Source: Janthinobacterium sp051380875 (lineage in GTDB: Bacteria > Pseudomonadota > Gammaproteobacteria > Burkholderiales > Burkholderiaceae_D). Taken from it: a stretch of DNA of 64,000 nt. The notes beneath the pieces are model-generated. The model saw only the letters and a program-made list of their open reading frames with translations, was not told the DNA's origin and made no database searches. Positions 1-9,162 of the stretch are shown in pieces; the first letter of the stretch is position 1; every line of letters starts with the position of its first letter. The DNA is taken from NCBI RefSeq assembly GCF_051380875.1, contig NZ_JBNYXW010000001.1, positions 124,001 through 188,000 on the forward strand. The letters are read 5' to 3'. The translations under genes were made by a program, and so were the position numbers.

Positions 1-2
1 AG

Positions 3-878
3 TTCACGGCGAACGCCTATGACAAGCCGGCCACGGCCCTCAACATCCTGCGCGAGACCATCCTGGGACGCGAACTGTTCGATTTCGCCTTCAAGCAGTA
101 TGCGCTGCGCTGGAAGTTCAAGCGGCCCACCCCGGCCGATTTCTTTCGCACCATGGAAGACGCTTCCGGCACGGACCTGGACTGGTTCTGGCGTGGCTGG
201 TTTTATACCACCGATGCAGTCGACATCAGCATCGACGGCATCAGTGAATATGGCGTCAGCACGAAGAATCCGGAGATCGAGAAAGCGTGGAAAAAGGCGC
301 AGAAGGCAGCCCAGCCCATCTCGATTTCGGACCAGCGCAATCAGCTGCTGCCAAAGAAAGTCGATACGGATCCCACGCTGAAGGATTTCTACAATCAGCA
401 CGATGAATTCACGGCCACCAACAAGGACCGCAACAGCTATGTGGAAGAGCAGGAAACGCTGGAACCGTGGGAGAGAAAACTGCTGGAACAGCGTGCGCAG
501 GGCAAGCATCTTTACCTAGTCGATTTGTCGAATATAGGCGGCCTGGTGATGCCGTTGATCCTGGAGATCGAACTGAAAAGCGGCAAGAAGATCATCGAGC
601 GCGTGCCGGCCGAAGTGTGGCGCTATTCGCCGAAAAAAATCAGCAAAGTCATCATCACCGACGAGCCGATGGTGGGCCTGGTGCAGGACCCGTACTGGGA
701 GACGGCCGACATCGACACCAGCAACAACGCATGGCCGAGAAAAATCGCGCCGTCGCGCCTGGAACTGTTCAAGCAGGACCGCGACAAGAACAACCTGATG
801 AAGGATTTTAATACGCCGTTGAAGGCGCCCGAGACAAAGCCGGAGGCCAAGGCCGTGGCCCGGCCAGAGACGAAATAG
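3..878 (+). CDS. M1-type peptidase-like protein, C-terminal part
   Basis: The gene runs in from the left edge, so its start and any catalytic HExxH motif lie outside the window. The visible 291 residues open with FTANAYDKPATALNIL and then DWFWRGWFYTTDAVD, which resemble the helical domain after the active site of M1-family metallopeptidases. The last ~130 residues are charged and rich in Lys, Glu and Pro, ending in a low-complexity KAPETKPEAKAV tail. A strong terminator follows directly, and a complete secreted M1 peptidase comes next. It is probably an exported or membrane-bound aminopeptidase-like protein. Family assignment is fair; substrate and localisation are unknown from this fragment. 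Confidence 0.7.
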   Translation, partial: FTANAYDKPATALNILRETILGRELFDFAFKQYALRWKFKRPTPADFFRTMEDASGTDLDWFWRGWFYTTDAVDISIDGISEYGVSTKNPEIEKAWKKAQKAAQPISISDQRNQLLPKKVDTDPTLKDFYNQHDEFTATNKDRNSYVEEQETLEPWERKLLEQRAQGKHLYLVDLSNIGGLVMPLILEIELKSGKKIIERVPAEVWRYSPKKISKVIITDEPMVGLVQDPYWETADIDTSNNAWPRKIAPSRLELFKQDRDKNNLMKDFNTPLKAPETKPEAKAVARPETK

Positions 879-884
879 AGAAAC

Positions 885-909
885 AGCGCCGGCCAGTCCG
901 GCGCTTTTT
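885..909 (+). terminator. Intrinsic terminator after the partial peptidase gene
   Basis: An 8-bp perfect stem, AGCGCCGG against CCGGCGCT with a five-base loop, runs into five T residues. It lies 7 bases after the stop codon and separates this gene from the next one. Confidence 0.9.
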
Positions 910-996
910 CCGCCAGGCCTGTGCCGGAAGTGCTATTCTGCGCGACGCCCCGGCGCACACGGACCGGGGCTTTCGCAAATCATTCAAAAGACGACC

Positions 997-2856
997 ATGC
1001 AAACTATGACCTACCTGCGCGCGCTGGGCTGTGCGCTACTCTGCCAGGTAACCCTGGCTGCGCACGCCGATCCCCTCAGCTACGCACGCTACGACCAGGT
1101 GCGCACGCGCGACCTGCAGCTGGACCTGAAAGCCGATTTCAATCAAAAGACCTTGAGCGGCTACGCCGAGCTGTCCTTGAACTGGATCGATCCGGCGGCG
1201 CGCACCCTGGTGCTCGATACGCGTGATCTGGCGATCGCCAAGGTGCAGGTGCAGGACAAGCGCGGTGCATGGCAGTTGGCGCCGTACCAGCTGGACAAGG
1301 CCGACCCGGAAAAGGGCCAGGCGCTGCGCATCACCACCACGGGCCAGCCTGAAAAAGTGCGCGTCTACTATCACACTGCGCCTAACGCCATCGCGCTGCA
1401 GTGGCTCACGCCGCAGCAAACCATGTCCGGCAAGCTGCCCTTCATGTTCAGTCAATCGCAAAGCATCAACGCCCGCTCGTGGGTACCGTCGCAAGATACG
1501 CCTGCCGTGCGTTTCACCTACAGCGCGCGCATCGATGCGCCAGCGGGCATGCGCGTCGTGATGAGTGCCGAAAATGATGAAAAGGCGACGGGCAAGGGCG
1601 GCTGGAAATTCAAGATGCCGCAGCCGATTCCCTCGTATCTGCTGGCGATTGCCATCGGCGAACTGGAAGTGCGCACACTCGGCCCCCGTTCGGCTGTGTA
1701 TGCCGAGCCGCCGCGCATCAAGGCCGCCGAATATGAGCTGGCGGATACAGAAAAGATGATCCAGGCAGCCGAAGCGTTGTATGGTCCGTATGGATGGGGG
1801 CGTTACGACATGATCGTGCTGCCACCATCGTTCCCTTACGGCGGCATGGAAAATCCGCGCCTGACCTTCCTCACGCCGACCATGATCGCGGGCGACCGCA
1901 GCCTGGTCGACCTGATTGCGCATGAACTGGCCCACTCGTGGTCGGGCAACCTGGTTACCAACGCCTCGTGGAAGCACATGTGGCTCAACGAAGGTTTTAC
2001 TACCTACGTCACCACGCGCATCGTCGAGCAGTTGTATGGCAGTGAAGTGGCGCAGATGGGCGTGCAGGTCGACCAGGAAGAGCTGGCCGCCGCTATCCGC
2101 GAATTGCCTGCGGCGAAAACGGCGCTGATCACGCGCGATGCGGACACCAATCCGGCGCAAACCTATACCGACGACGGCATCATCTACCCGAAGGGCGCCT
2201 GGTTCCTGGCCACCATGGAGCAGCGCGCGGGGCGTGCCGTGTTTGATCCTTTCCTGCGCGGCTGGTTCGACCAGCACGCGTTCCAGAGCGTGACGACGGC
2301 GCAGTTCATCGACTACCTGCGCAAGAATCTGCTGGCGCAGCATCCGGACGTGATGCCGGAGGCGGAACTCAATGAATGGCTGTATGGCACGGGCGTGCCG
2401 GCCAGCGGACAGCGCGTCGTCTCGCCGCGCCTGGCGCTGCTCGATCAGCACCGGGACGCCTGGCTCAAGGGCGAGCTGGCCACCAGGGAACTGGGCATGG
2501 ACAAGTGGATCGCCATCGAATCGATGCATTTTTTGAACGACATCAATGGCAAGGCTAGCGCGGCGCAATTGCGCGAGCTGGACCAGGTCTACGGTGTGGG
2601 CAAGAGCGGCAACAATGAAGTGGCCTACCGCTTCTACCTCGCTTCCGTGAACGCCGGTTACGACGTGCAGGCGCCGTTGCAGACATTCCTGATGAGCGTG
2701 GGCCGCCAGAAATTCGTCGTGCCGCTGTACAGCGCGCTGATGAAGACGCCACAAGGCCATGCCTGGGCCAAGGACGTGTATGCGAAGGCGCGCGAACGCT
2801 ATCACCCGGTGACGCAGGAAAGCGTCGACAGGCTGATGGCCGCACAGGCACGTTAA
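997..2856 (+). CDS. Secreted M1 family zinc aminopeptidase
   Basis: A 619-residue metallopeptidase of the M1 (gluzincin) family. The zinc site is complete: HELAH at residues 309-313 and the third ligand Glu332 in WLNEGF, exactly 18 residues later. The GGMENPRLTF exopeptidase motif lies about 40 residues upstream. The order of N-terminal beta domain, catalytic domain and helical C-terminal domain fits the leukotriene A4 hydrolase/aminopeptidase B branch. The N-terminus has a hydrophobic signal segment ending near AAHADPL, so the enzyme is probably periplasmic. It likely trims N-terminal residues from peptides. The next gene follows after 21 bases, so the two may be cotranscribed. Confidence 0.92.
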   Translation: MQTMTYLRALGCALLCQVTLAAHADPLSYARYDQVRTRDLQLDLKADFNQKTLSGYAELSLNWIDPAARTLVLDTRDLAIAKVQVQDKRGAWQLAPYQLDKADPEKGQALRITTTGQPEKVRVYYHTAPNAIALQWLTPQQTMSGKLPFMFSQSQSINARSWVPSQDTPAVRFTYSARIDAPAGMRVVMSAENDEKATGKGGWKFKMPQPIPSYLLAIAIGELEVRTLGPRSAVYAEPPRIKAAEYELADTEKMIQAAEALYGPYGWGRYDMIVLPPSFPYGGMENPRLTFLTPTMIAGDRSLVDLIAHELAHSWSGNLVTNASWKHMWLNEGFTTYVTTRIVEQLYGSEVAQMGVQVDQEELAAAIRELPAAKTALITRDADTNPAQTYTDDGIIYPKGAWFLATMEQRAGRAVFDPFLRGWFDQHAFQSVTTAQFIDYLRKNLLAQHPDVMPEAELNEWLYGTGVPASGQRVVSPRLALLDQHRDAWLKGELATRELGMDKWIAIESMHFLNDINGKASAAQLRELDQVYGVGKSGNNEVAYRFYLASVNAGYDVQAPLQTFLMSVGRQKFVVPLYSALMKTPQGHAWAKDVYAKARERYHPVTQESVDRLMAAQAR

Positions 2857-2877
2857 ACCCATACGCAAGGACTGACC

Positions 2878-4524
2878 ATGCACACCAAGCAGCATATGAA
2901 CCGCATCGCCACCGCCATCGTGCTGGCGTTTTCCAGCATCACCCTGCCGGCGCTGGCAGCCGATGCCGTACCAATCGTTGCCGCTGCGCCGGCGCCCGCG
3001 CCCGCCTTCGATCTTGACCGCGACGTCGCCAGCGCCCTGAAAATTTTCGATGTGCCGGGCATGGCGATTGCCATCGTCAAGGATGGCAAAGTCATCACCG
3101 CCAAGGGCTTTGGCGTGCGCAAACTAGGCGAACCGGCTGCGGTCGATGCGAAGACCCTGTTCGAAGTGGCATCCAACTCGAAGGGCTTCACAGCCGCCGC
3201 GCTGGCCATGCTGGTCGACGAGGGCAAGCTGGCCTGGGACGACCCGGTTACCAAACATTTGCCCGGCTTCCAGATGCACGATTCCTACGTGACGGGCGCG
3301 ATGACCATCCGCGACCTGCTGACGCATCGCAGTGGCCTGGGCCTGGGCGCCGGTGACTTGCTGTGGTGGCCTACCACCACGTTTACGACCGACGAAATCA
3401 TCGAGAAGCTACGCTACATCCGTCCGGCCACCAGTTTTCGCAACAGCTACGCCTACGATAACCTGTTGTACATCGTGGCTGGCAAGATCATCGCCGACAA
3501 GGCTGGCAAGAGCTGGGGCGAGGCCATGCACGAACGCATCCTGGCACCGCTTGGAATGACGGGCACCACTACCAGCCTGGCTGAAAACGCGGGCAATCCC
3601 GACGTCGCCAATGCGCACAGCAAGATCAACGGCAAGATCGCCGCCGTCAAATCCTTGCCCGTGCCGAACGCCGTGGGTGCTGTCGGCATCAACACGAATG
3701 CGGAAGATATCGCCAAGTGGATGATGGTGCTGCTCGATGGCGGCAAGATCGCCGGCGTGACAAACAAGGATGGCAAGGAAGCGCGCCTGTTCAGCGAAAA
3801 GCAGGCCCGCGAATTGTGGACGGCGCAAACGCCGATCAAGATCCCGGAGCCGAAACCGGCACTGGCGGCGACCAAGCCGAACTTCAGCGCCTACGGCCTG
3901 GGTTTCCAGTTGCGCGACTACAAGGGCATGAAAGTGGCCATGCATGGCGGCGCGCTGCAGGGCTTTTATTCGCGCGTGCTGATGGTGCCGGAAGCCAAAC
4001 TGGGCGTGGCGATACTGACCAATGCTGAAAATGGCGGTTCGATGACGGCGCTGCAATGGCGCATCCTCGACCATTACCTGCAGGCGGCGCCGTCGGACTG
4101 GCTCGCGCTGGTGGCGAAACTGGAGCAAGACCAGCATGCCGAAGAAGTGAAAAAACAGGGCAAGGCATCGAGCGCGCGCGCCGCCAAATCGCAGCCTTCG
4201 CTACCGCTGGCATCGTACGATGGCGAGTACGAAGATGCCTGGTATGGCAAGGTCGTTATCCGCCCGGAGGGCAAGAAGCACATCCTCAGTTTTACGCGCA
4301 CGCCGGACCTGACGGGCGAGCTGGAACACTGGCAGCACGACACCTTCATCGTGCGCTGGAAGGAGCGCAACTTCAACGCCGACGCCTATGTGACGTTCTC
4401 GCTCAATCCGGACGGTAGCATCGACCGTGTGAAGATGGTGCCCGTGTCGGCTGAGACGGATTTCAGCTACGACTTCCAGGACTTGAGTCTGGTGCCGGTG
4501 AAACCGCTCAAAGAAAAGAAGTAA
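2878..4524 (+). CDS. Exported serine hydrolase of the beta-lactamase/class C PBP family
   Basis: A 548-residue protein with a signal peptide (cleavage near LPALAAD). The active-site SxxK motif reads S99-N-S-K102. A Y-x-N-like YDN follows about 90 residues later, and an HGG motif (MHGGALQGF) stands where KTG-type residues sit in this fold. The last ~110 residues form a separate beta-rich domain (ASYDGEYEDAWYGKVVI), like the DUF3471 domain attached to many such hydrolases. The family includes esterases, D-aminopeptidases and class C beta-lactamase relatives. Substrate cannot be named, and an antibiotic-resistance role should not be assumed. It lies 21 bases after the aminopeptidase gene. Confidence 0.9.
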   Translation: MHTKQHMNRIATAIVLAFSSITLPALAADAVPIVAAAPAPAPAFDLDRDVASALKIFDVPGMAIAIVKDGKVITAKGFGVRKLGEPAAVDAKTLFEVASNSKGFTAAALAMLVDEGKLAWDDPVTKHLPGFQMHDSYVTGAMTIRDLLTHRSGLGLGAGDLLWWPTTTFTTDEIIEKLRYIRPATSFRNSYAYDNLLYIVAGKIIADKAGKSWGEAMHERILAPLGMTGTTTSLAENAGNPDVANAHSKINGKIAAVKSLPVPNAVGAVGINTNAEDIAKWMMVLLDGGKIAGVTNKDGKEARLFSEKQARELWTAQTPIKIPEPKPALAATKPNFSAYGLGFQLRDYKGMKVAMHGGALQGFYSRVLMVPEAKLGVAILTNAENGGSMTALQWRILDHYLQAAPSDWLALVAKLEQDQHAEEVKKQGKASSARAAKSQPSLPLASYDGEYEDAWYGKVVIRPEGKKHILSFTRTPDLTGELEHWQHDTFIVRWKERNFNADAYVTFSLNPDGSIDRVKMVPVSAETDFSYDFQDLSLVPVKPLKEKK

Positions 4525-4548
4525 AGCTGTCTGCAGCACATAGTCAGA

Positions 4549-4572
4549 GGCCACCGCGAGGTGGCCTTTTTT
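4549..4572 (+). terminator. Intrinsic terminator after the serine hydrolase gene
   Basis: GGCCACC pairs with GGTGGCC around a GCGA loop, followed by six T residues on the plus strand. It lies 25 bases after the stop codon and just before the convergent methyltransferase gene ends. Confidence 0.9.
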
Positions 4573-4575
4573 CCC

Positions 4576-5406
4576 TTATGGCTTGACGAACTTCAGGGTC
4601 ATGCGGTCGCTCTCGCCGATGGCCGTGTATTTGGCACGCTCCACGTCCTTGTTGGCGTAGGTTGGCGGCAATGCCCAGACGCCGCCCTGGTGGTCGGCCG
4701 TATCCTTGGCATTGGCGTTGATTTCCGACCTTGCCACCAGCTTGAAGCCCGCGTTTTCGGCCAGCTTGATCACATATGCTTCGTGCATGTAGCCGCTGTT
4801 GGCAGTGGCGTCCTGCACCTTGTTTGCTGGCAGACGGTGCTCGACGACACCGAATATGCCACCCGGTTTCAGGCTGTCATACACTTGCTTGAAGAGGTTT
4901 TGCATGCCTTCTTCGCCGATCGGTATCCAGTTGTGGATATTGCGGAAGGTGAGCACCATGTCGGCCGTGCCCTTGGGGGCGATGCGGTAGGTGGTGGGCG
5001 GCGCGAAGGCGCCGATTTCCACCTTGCTGAAGGCGTTTGGCTTGGCGTCGAGCTTTTGCTGGAAGCGCGCGGCACCACGGCGCGCGCCTTCGCTGGCCGA
5101 CTGTGGGTCATTTCCAGCGGCGATCAGCTTGCCGTGCTCGCGCAAGTAGGGCGCCAGGATCTCCGTGTACCAGCCGCCGCCGGGTGCCAGTTCCACTACC
5201 GTCATGCCGGGCTGGATGCCGAAGAAAGTCAGCGTTTCATAGGGATGGCGTGCGCTGTCGCGTGCCACGTTGGCCGGGGTGCGCGCGTCGCCGGCAATCG
5301 CCGTCTTCAGGGCTGCATCGGCCGTGTCGGCGGCCAGTGCCGCGCCGCTGCCGCCGCAGGCCAGCATTGCCGTCAGGGCCACAGCCAGGGATACTCGCTT
5401 CGTCAT
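4576..5406 (-). CDS. Exported class I SAM-dependent methyltransferase-like protein
   Basis: 276 residues with an N-terminal export signal (MTKRVSLAVALTAML, cleavage probably near AALAAD). The body has Rossmann methyltransferase features: MTVVELAPGGGWYTEILAPY as the SAM-binding glycine-rich motif, then MVLTFRNIHNW and LKPGGIFGVVEHR. This matches the predicted methyltransferase group COG4798, which is unusual in being exported. I chose the third in-frame ATG because a GGAG sits six bases upstream of it; starts 3 or 12 bases earlier are possible. Its methyl acceptor is unknown. Confidence 0.85.
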   Translation of the reverse strand: MTKRVSLAVALTAMLACGGSGAALAADTADAALKTAIAGDARTPANVARDSARHPYETLTFFGIQPGMTVVELAPGGGWYTEILAPYLREHGKLIAAGNDPQSASEGARRGAARFQQKLDAKPNAFSKVEIGAFAPPTTYRIAPKGTADMVLTFRNIHNWIPIGEEGMQNLFKQVYDSLKPGGIFGVVEHRLPANKVQDATANSGYMHEAYVIKLAENAGFKLVARSEINANAKDTADHQGGVWALPPTYANKDVERAKYTAIGESDRMTLKFVKP

Positions 5407-5493
5407 CATCTGCTCCATTCATGAGTGGGTCGATTGGTGCGCAGCTCTTTTCCGCGCCATCAACGCCGATCATCGGGCAAGCACGCTGGCGGG

Positions 5494-6153
5494 TCAAGCG
5501 GATTCAGTACGCCATGCGGCCGCGTAAACAGGCATCTCGCTGGTATTCAGCGCATCGGCAATGGCCGGGCTATGGCCGTGGGTAAAGGGCAGTTCGCCTG
5601 TCCAGACGACATGCGCCATGTCACCGGCATCGTCCAGTGGTCCGCCTGTACGCTGCTTGACGGCGCATTCGTCGAGTGCGATGCGCAGCACCGTCGTGGC
5701 GGCGTATTCCTTGGCGCTGCCGCCGCGTACCAGGGCCCGGCGTCCCGGCGCCAGTTTCTCCATCAGCGCGTCCATCGCCGCATGCTGCTGGCCGATGTCG
5801 GCCACCTTTTCAAACTGGCCATAGATCATCGCCGAGCGGTAGTTCATGGTGTGGTTGAAGGCGGAGCGCGCCAATACCAGGCCGTCGAGATGGGTGATCG
5901 TCACGCAGACATCGGTGTCGTGCAAGAGCTGCTTGAGCATGCGGCTGCCGTTCGAACCATGGATGTACAGGTGGCCGTCGATGCGCCAGCAGGCGGTCGG
6001 GATGCAGTGGCTGCCCTTGTCATCCTGGAAGGCGATATGACACAGGTAGGCGGCATCGACGATGGCGTACAAAGTGCTTGGCGCGTGATTGGCCAGTTCG
6101 GCGACGCGGCGCACGCGGGTACGGGGGCTGGGGGGGAGGGAGGCTGCGGTCAT
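5494..6153 (-). CDS. Pyridoxamine 5'-phosphate oxidase-related flavoprotein
   Basis: About 219 residues with the split-barrel FMN-binding fold of the PNPOx-related family: LYAIVDAAYLCHIAF, then HCIPTACWRIDGHLYIHG, SRMLKQLL and VCVTITHLDGLVLARS. The NYRSAMIYGQFEKV segment is typical of the flavin-nucleotide-binding group. It is divergently arranged with a PdxR/MocR-type regulator 109 bases away, a common pairing for regulator and target. The role is probably handling of B6 vitamers or another flavin- or PLP-linked redox step. The start chosen (MTAASLPPS) is the second ATG; one 36 bases upstream would place the start inside the promoter region. Confidence 0.85.
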   Translation of the reverse strand: MTAASLPPSPRTRVRRVAELANHAPSTLYAIVDAAYLCHIAFQDDKGSHCIPTACWRIDGHLYIHGSNGSRMLKQLLHDTDVCVTITHLDGLVLARSAFNHTMNYRSAMIYGQFEKVADIGQQHAAMDALMEKLAPGRRALVRGGSAKEYAATTVLRIALDECAVKQRTGGPLDDAGDMAHVVWTGELPFTHGHSPAIADALNTSEMPVYAAAWRTESA

Positions 6154-6189
6154 GGCGGGAGTCCTGTCGGTTGAAGAAGCAAGTGGCAC

Positions 6190-6246
6190 TATAATCGTTG
6201 TCTGGCTCTGAAAAAAGATCCAGTAACGAGGAATAATTTAGAGCCA
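6190..6246. promoter_or_regulatory. Divergent control region between PNPOx-like gene and pdxR-like gene
   Basis: A perfect TATAAT lies on the plus strand at 6190-6195 and reads as ATTATA on the other strand, so it may serve either direction; no good -35 box was found. Downstream is an inverted repeat, TGGCTCT (6203-6209) and AGAGCCA (6240-6246), spaced 30 bases apart, ending 16 bases before the regulator start. It is a plausible operator for the MocR-type regulator. Confidence 0.45.
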
Positions 6247-6262
6247 CAATTGAGGAGCGCGC

Positions 6263-7735
6263 ATGGATTATGCTTTGCTGTTGAGCGTATTTGAGCGCAC
6301 GCACCGCGAGCGGGGCTGGCCGCGCCAGCGCCTGCTGCATGAATGCCTGCGCGCGGCCATCCGCGGCGGGCAGCTGGCTCCTGGCACGCGGCTGGCCGCC
6401 ACGCGCGTGCTGGCCGCTGAACTGGGACTGGCGCGCAATACGGTGCTGTACGCCTACGAGCAACTGGCCAGCGAAGGCTTCGTGCTGCCGGACCGGCGCG
6501 GTACGCTGGTCGCTGGCAGCGCCGGCGTGCAGGTGACGCCGCCTGCGGCCGACGGCAAGGATGGCTTGTCGCGCCGTGCCAGGCATTTGCGCGGCGTGTC
6601 GGGGCAGGATGTGAATGCAGCGGTGGTATTTCCCGCCGACGCGATGGGAGCGTTCGCGCCTGGCGTGCCGGCGCTCGACGAATTTCCTCTGGCGCAGTGG
6701 CGGCGCATGCTGGACCGCGCCTGGCGCGCGCTGACACCGCGCCAGCTCAATTATGGCGATCCGGCCGGCGAGCCGCAGCTGCGCATGGCCATTGCCGACC
6801 ATTTGCGCGCCGCGCGTGGCGTCGTTTGCGATGCAGGCCAGGTATTCATCACCGATGGCACACAGAGTAGCCTCGATGTATGCCTGCGCGCCTTTGCCGA
6901 CCAGGGCGACACCCTGTGGATCGAGCATCCCGGGTATGGCGGCGCGCTGGCGGCGGGCCGTGGCGCCGGCTTGCAGGTGGCTGGCATTGCAGTTGACATG
7001 GATGGCATCGCGCCGACGGAAGACGATTGGAACGCGGCGCCGCCGCGCCTGATCTACACCACGCCATCGCACCAGTATCCAACGGGGAGCGTGCTCAGTC
7101 CCGCGCGCCGCATGGCGCTGCTCGACCGCGCCCGTGCTGCGAACGCCCTGATCATCGAAGACGATTACGACAGTGAATTTCGCCATGGCGGCCCGCCCCT
7201 GGCCGCCATGCAAGGGCTGGTGGCGGACGCGCCCGTGGTGTACCTGGGCACGTTCAGCAAGACCATGTTTCCCGCCTTGCGCATCGCCTTTATCGTGGTG
7301 CCAGCCGCGCTGGCCGGGGCTTTCGCGCAGATGCAGGCGCAGGGCGCTGCGCGGGGGCGGGTGGCCGAGCAGCTGGCGTTGGCCGAGTTCCTGCGCAGCG
7401 GCCTGTTTGCGCGCCATGTGCGGCGCATGCGCCGCCTGTACCGCCAGCGCCGCGATGCCTTGAGCGAGGCATTGCAGCGCCATGCGTGTGCGGGTGCATC
7501 CATCCATGGCGGCTCGGCCGGCATGCACCTGGCGCTGCGTTTTTACGATGCACGGTGGGATGATCTTGCGCTGAGCCGGCGTGCCGCGCAGGACGGCATC
7601 GTGGCACTGGCGCTGTCCGCCCATGGCACGGAAGAGGGGGCAGGCTGGAACGGTTTTTTGCTCGGTTATGCGCAGGTGCCGGCCGAGAACATGGATGGCC
7701 TGGCGCGCCGCCTGGGCGCGCTGCTGCCGGCGTGA
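6263..7735 (+). CDS. MocR/PdxR-type transcriptional regulator
   Basis: 490 residues with the fusion architecture of MocR regulators. Residues ~10-80 are a GntR-type winged helix (LAPGTRLAATRVLAAELG, then ARNTVLYAYEQL). Residues ~115-490 are a fold-type I aminotransferase domain. The PLP lysine is in GTFSKTMFPALR, and IIEDDYDSEF carries the cofactor-binding aspartate. Such proteins sense PLP or amino-acid/PLP adducts and control B6 or amine metabolism genes. The divergent PNPOx-like gene is the natural target. It is named by family; direct control of PLP synthesis is not proven. Confidence 0.92.
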   Translation: MDYALLLSVFERTHRERGWPRQRLLHECLRAAIRGGQLAPGTRLAATRVLAAELGLARNTVLYAYEQLASEGFVLPDRRGTLVAGSAGVQVTPPAADGKDGLSRRARHLRGVSGQDVNAAVVFPADAMGAFAPGVPALDEFPLAQWRRMLDRAWRALTPRQLNYGDPAGEPQLRMAIADHLRAARGVVCDAGQVFITDGTQSSLDVCLRAFADQGDTLWIEHPGYGGALAAGRGAGLQVAGIAVDMDGIAPTEDDWNAAPPRLIYTTPSHQYPTGSVLSPARRMALLDRARAANALIIEDDYDSEFRHGGPPLAAMQGLVADAPVVYLGTFSKTMFPALRIAFIVVPAALAGAFAQMQAQGAARGRVAEQLALAEFLRSGLFARHVRRMRRLYRQRRDALSEALQRHACAGASIHGGSAGMHLALRFYDARWDDLALSRRAAQDGIVALALSAHGTEEGAGWNGFLLGYAQVPAENMDGLARRLGALLPA

Positions 7736-7745
7736 TGCGGGAGTG

Positions 7746-8525
7746 TTATTGCTGGTCCAGCATCCACTGCTTCAAGCCGTTGACCCAGTTCTTGGCGGGC
7801 AGGTTGAACTGCTTCTTGATGGCAGCGGCGCGCTCGTACAACTCGCTGAAATCGAGTGATGGCGATTTTTTGAATGCCAGTACGACGATATTTTCATCTT
7901 CCAGTTCCGGCACCCAGACGACGGCGTCGAAGACCAGTTCCATCGCCTGCAGGTTCTTGTCGTAGTTGGGGAAGTCGCCGAAGACATTCGTACACAGGAT
8001 GCCGTCGTCCGTCAGGCAGTCAAAGCAGGCCTGGTAGAACTCGGGCGTGTCGAGCACGGGGCCGCGCGCCTCTTCGTCGTACAGGTCCACTTGCAGCACG
8101 TCGACGCTGCCGTGGTTGGCCGGATCGAGCACGAAGTCGAGCGCATTCATTTCGCGCACATCGAGGTGCGCGTCGTTCGGCGGCAGCGCGAACTGGGCGC
8201 CGCAAATGGCGATCACATTCGGATTGAGTTCGATGGCCGTGACCTGCGCGTCGGGGAAGCGGCGGTAGCAAAATTTAGTCAGTGCGGCGCTGCCCAGGCC
8301 CAGTTGCACGATGCGTTTGGGCTGCGTCTTGAATAGCATCCACATCATCATCATCTGCACGTATTCGAGTTCGATGGTGTCGGCTTTGTCCAGGCGCATG
8401 GCGCCCTGTACCCACTTGGTCCCCAGGTGCATATAGCGGATGCCGCGGTGTTCGGTGGTGGTGGCCGGCGGGTGGCCAGGATGGCTGAAAGCGGTATTGC
8501 TGGTGGCGGTAAAGTCGGTCGTCAT
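7746..8525 (-). CDS. Spermidine synthase-like protein
   Basis: About 259 residues with the Rossmann core of the spermidine synthase-like group: IVQLGLGSAALTKF (nucleotide-binding loop), VTAIELNPNVIAI (acidic end of strand 2) and VDVLQVDLYDEEARGP. The start MTTDFTATS was chosen because upstream codons are not protein-like. Orphan family members in proteobacteria often lack confirmed aminopropyltransferase activity, so the function is open. It converges tail to tail with the regulator, 10 bases apart, with no visible terminator between. Confidence 0.82.
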   Translation of the reverse strand: MTTDFTATSNTAFSHPGHPPATTTEHRGIRYMHLGTKWVQGAMRLDKADTIELEYVQMMMMWMLFKTQPKRIVQLGLGSAALTKFCYRRFPDAQVTAIELNPNVIAICGAQFALPPNDAHLDVREMNALDFVLDPANHGSVDVLQVDLYDEEARGPVLDTPEFYQACFDCLTDDGILCTNVFGDFPNYDKNLQAMELVFDAVVWVPELEDENIVVLAFKKSPSLDFSELYERAAAIKKQFNLPAKNWVNGLKQWMLDQQ

Positions 8526-8551
8526 GGCGCCAGTGTAGCAGGGGCATAAAA

Positions 8552-8571
8552 AAAGACGCCGTAGCGTCTTT
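8552..8571 (-). terminator. Intrinsic terminator after the PEP-CTERM gene
   Basis: AAAGACGC pairs with GCGTCTTT around a four-base loop. Read on the minus strand the stem runs into a T tract, so it ends transcription from the PEP-CTERM gene just before the spermidine-synthase-like gene starts. Confidence 0.85.
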
Positions 8572-8583
8572 GGGGAGGGGGAA

Positions 8584-9108
8584 TCAAGACTGCTTGCGGC
8601 GCCGGGCCATGAAGCCCAGTATACCCAGGCCGGCCAGCAGCATGGCATAGGTTTCCGGTTCAGGAACTGGAGCCAGGTTCAGGTTGAAGGCGCCGCCATA
8701 GCTGCCGCCATTGCTAATGCCGGACACGGTCAGCGTCAGTGGGCCATTGAAGAGCAGGCTGGTTGGTGCCAGCACTTGGCCCTGGGCATAGCCGAAGACG
8801 GTGGCGCCGCCAAAGCCGGTCAGGGAGATGCTGTTCAGGTTGGCGCTGGTGAAGTTGATGGAGGCGGGATCGCTGCCCGTGACCGACAGATTGGCCAGGA
8901 AGGCTTGCGCGGTCGAACCGAAGGTCGCATTGGGGGTGAAGGTGAAAACATCCGTAAAGGCGCCGATCGGGGTCGGCGTGGCATTGAAGCCGCCCGTCCA
9001 TAGATTGCCTACGGTATTTGTCAGATTGATGGTATACGCCGCAGCATAAGCGCTGCCGATGGATGCAGCACCCAGTACCGCTGCTGCGATGAGTGATTTC
9101 AGTTTCAT
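8584..9108 (-). CDS. PEP-CTERM sorting-domain protein (FxDxF type)
   Basis: 174 residues. There is a clear Sec signal at residues 1-22 (MKLKSLIAAAVLGAA). A beta-rich middle carries an FTDVFTF motif typical of the FxDxF subgroup. The C-terminus is a PEP-CTERM anchor: PVPEPETYAMLLAGL, a hydrophobic stretch, then the basic ARRRKQS. Such proteins are cleaved and sorted by an exosortase (EpsH/XrtA type) and accompany exopolysaccharide or biofilm formation. No exosortase or polysaccharide gene is in this window. The gene stands alone with its own promoter and terminator. Confidence 0.92.
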   Translation of the reverse strand: MKLKSLIAAAVLGAASIGSAYAAAYTINLTNTVGNLWTGGFNATPTPIGAFTDVFTFTPNATFGSTAQAFLANLSVTGSDPASINFTSANLNSISLTGFGGATVFGYAQGQVLAPTSLLFNGPLTLTVSGISNGGSYGGAFNLNLAPVPEPETYAMLLAGLGILGFMARRRKQS

Positions 9109-9162
9109 ATTTATCCCCGAGAAAAAACGATTGATGTTTCAGAAAAACCGTACCGCTCGGGT

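Noticed and set aside
1036..2895. Long antisense open frame opposite the M1 aminopeptidase gene (similar ones oppose the PdxR-like gene, fusA, rpsD/rpoA and resB)
   Set aside because: The sense genes have clear family motifs; in a GC-rich genome stops are rare on the opposite strand, and these antisense products are rich in His, Arg and Gln with no recognisable domain.
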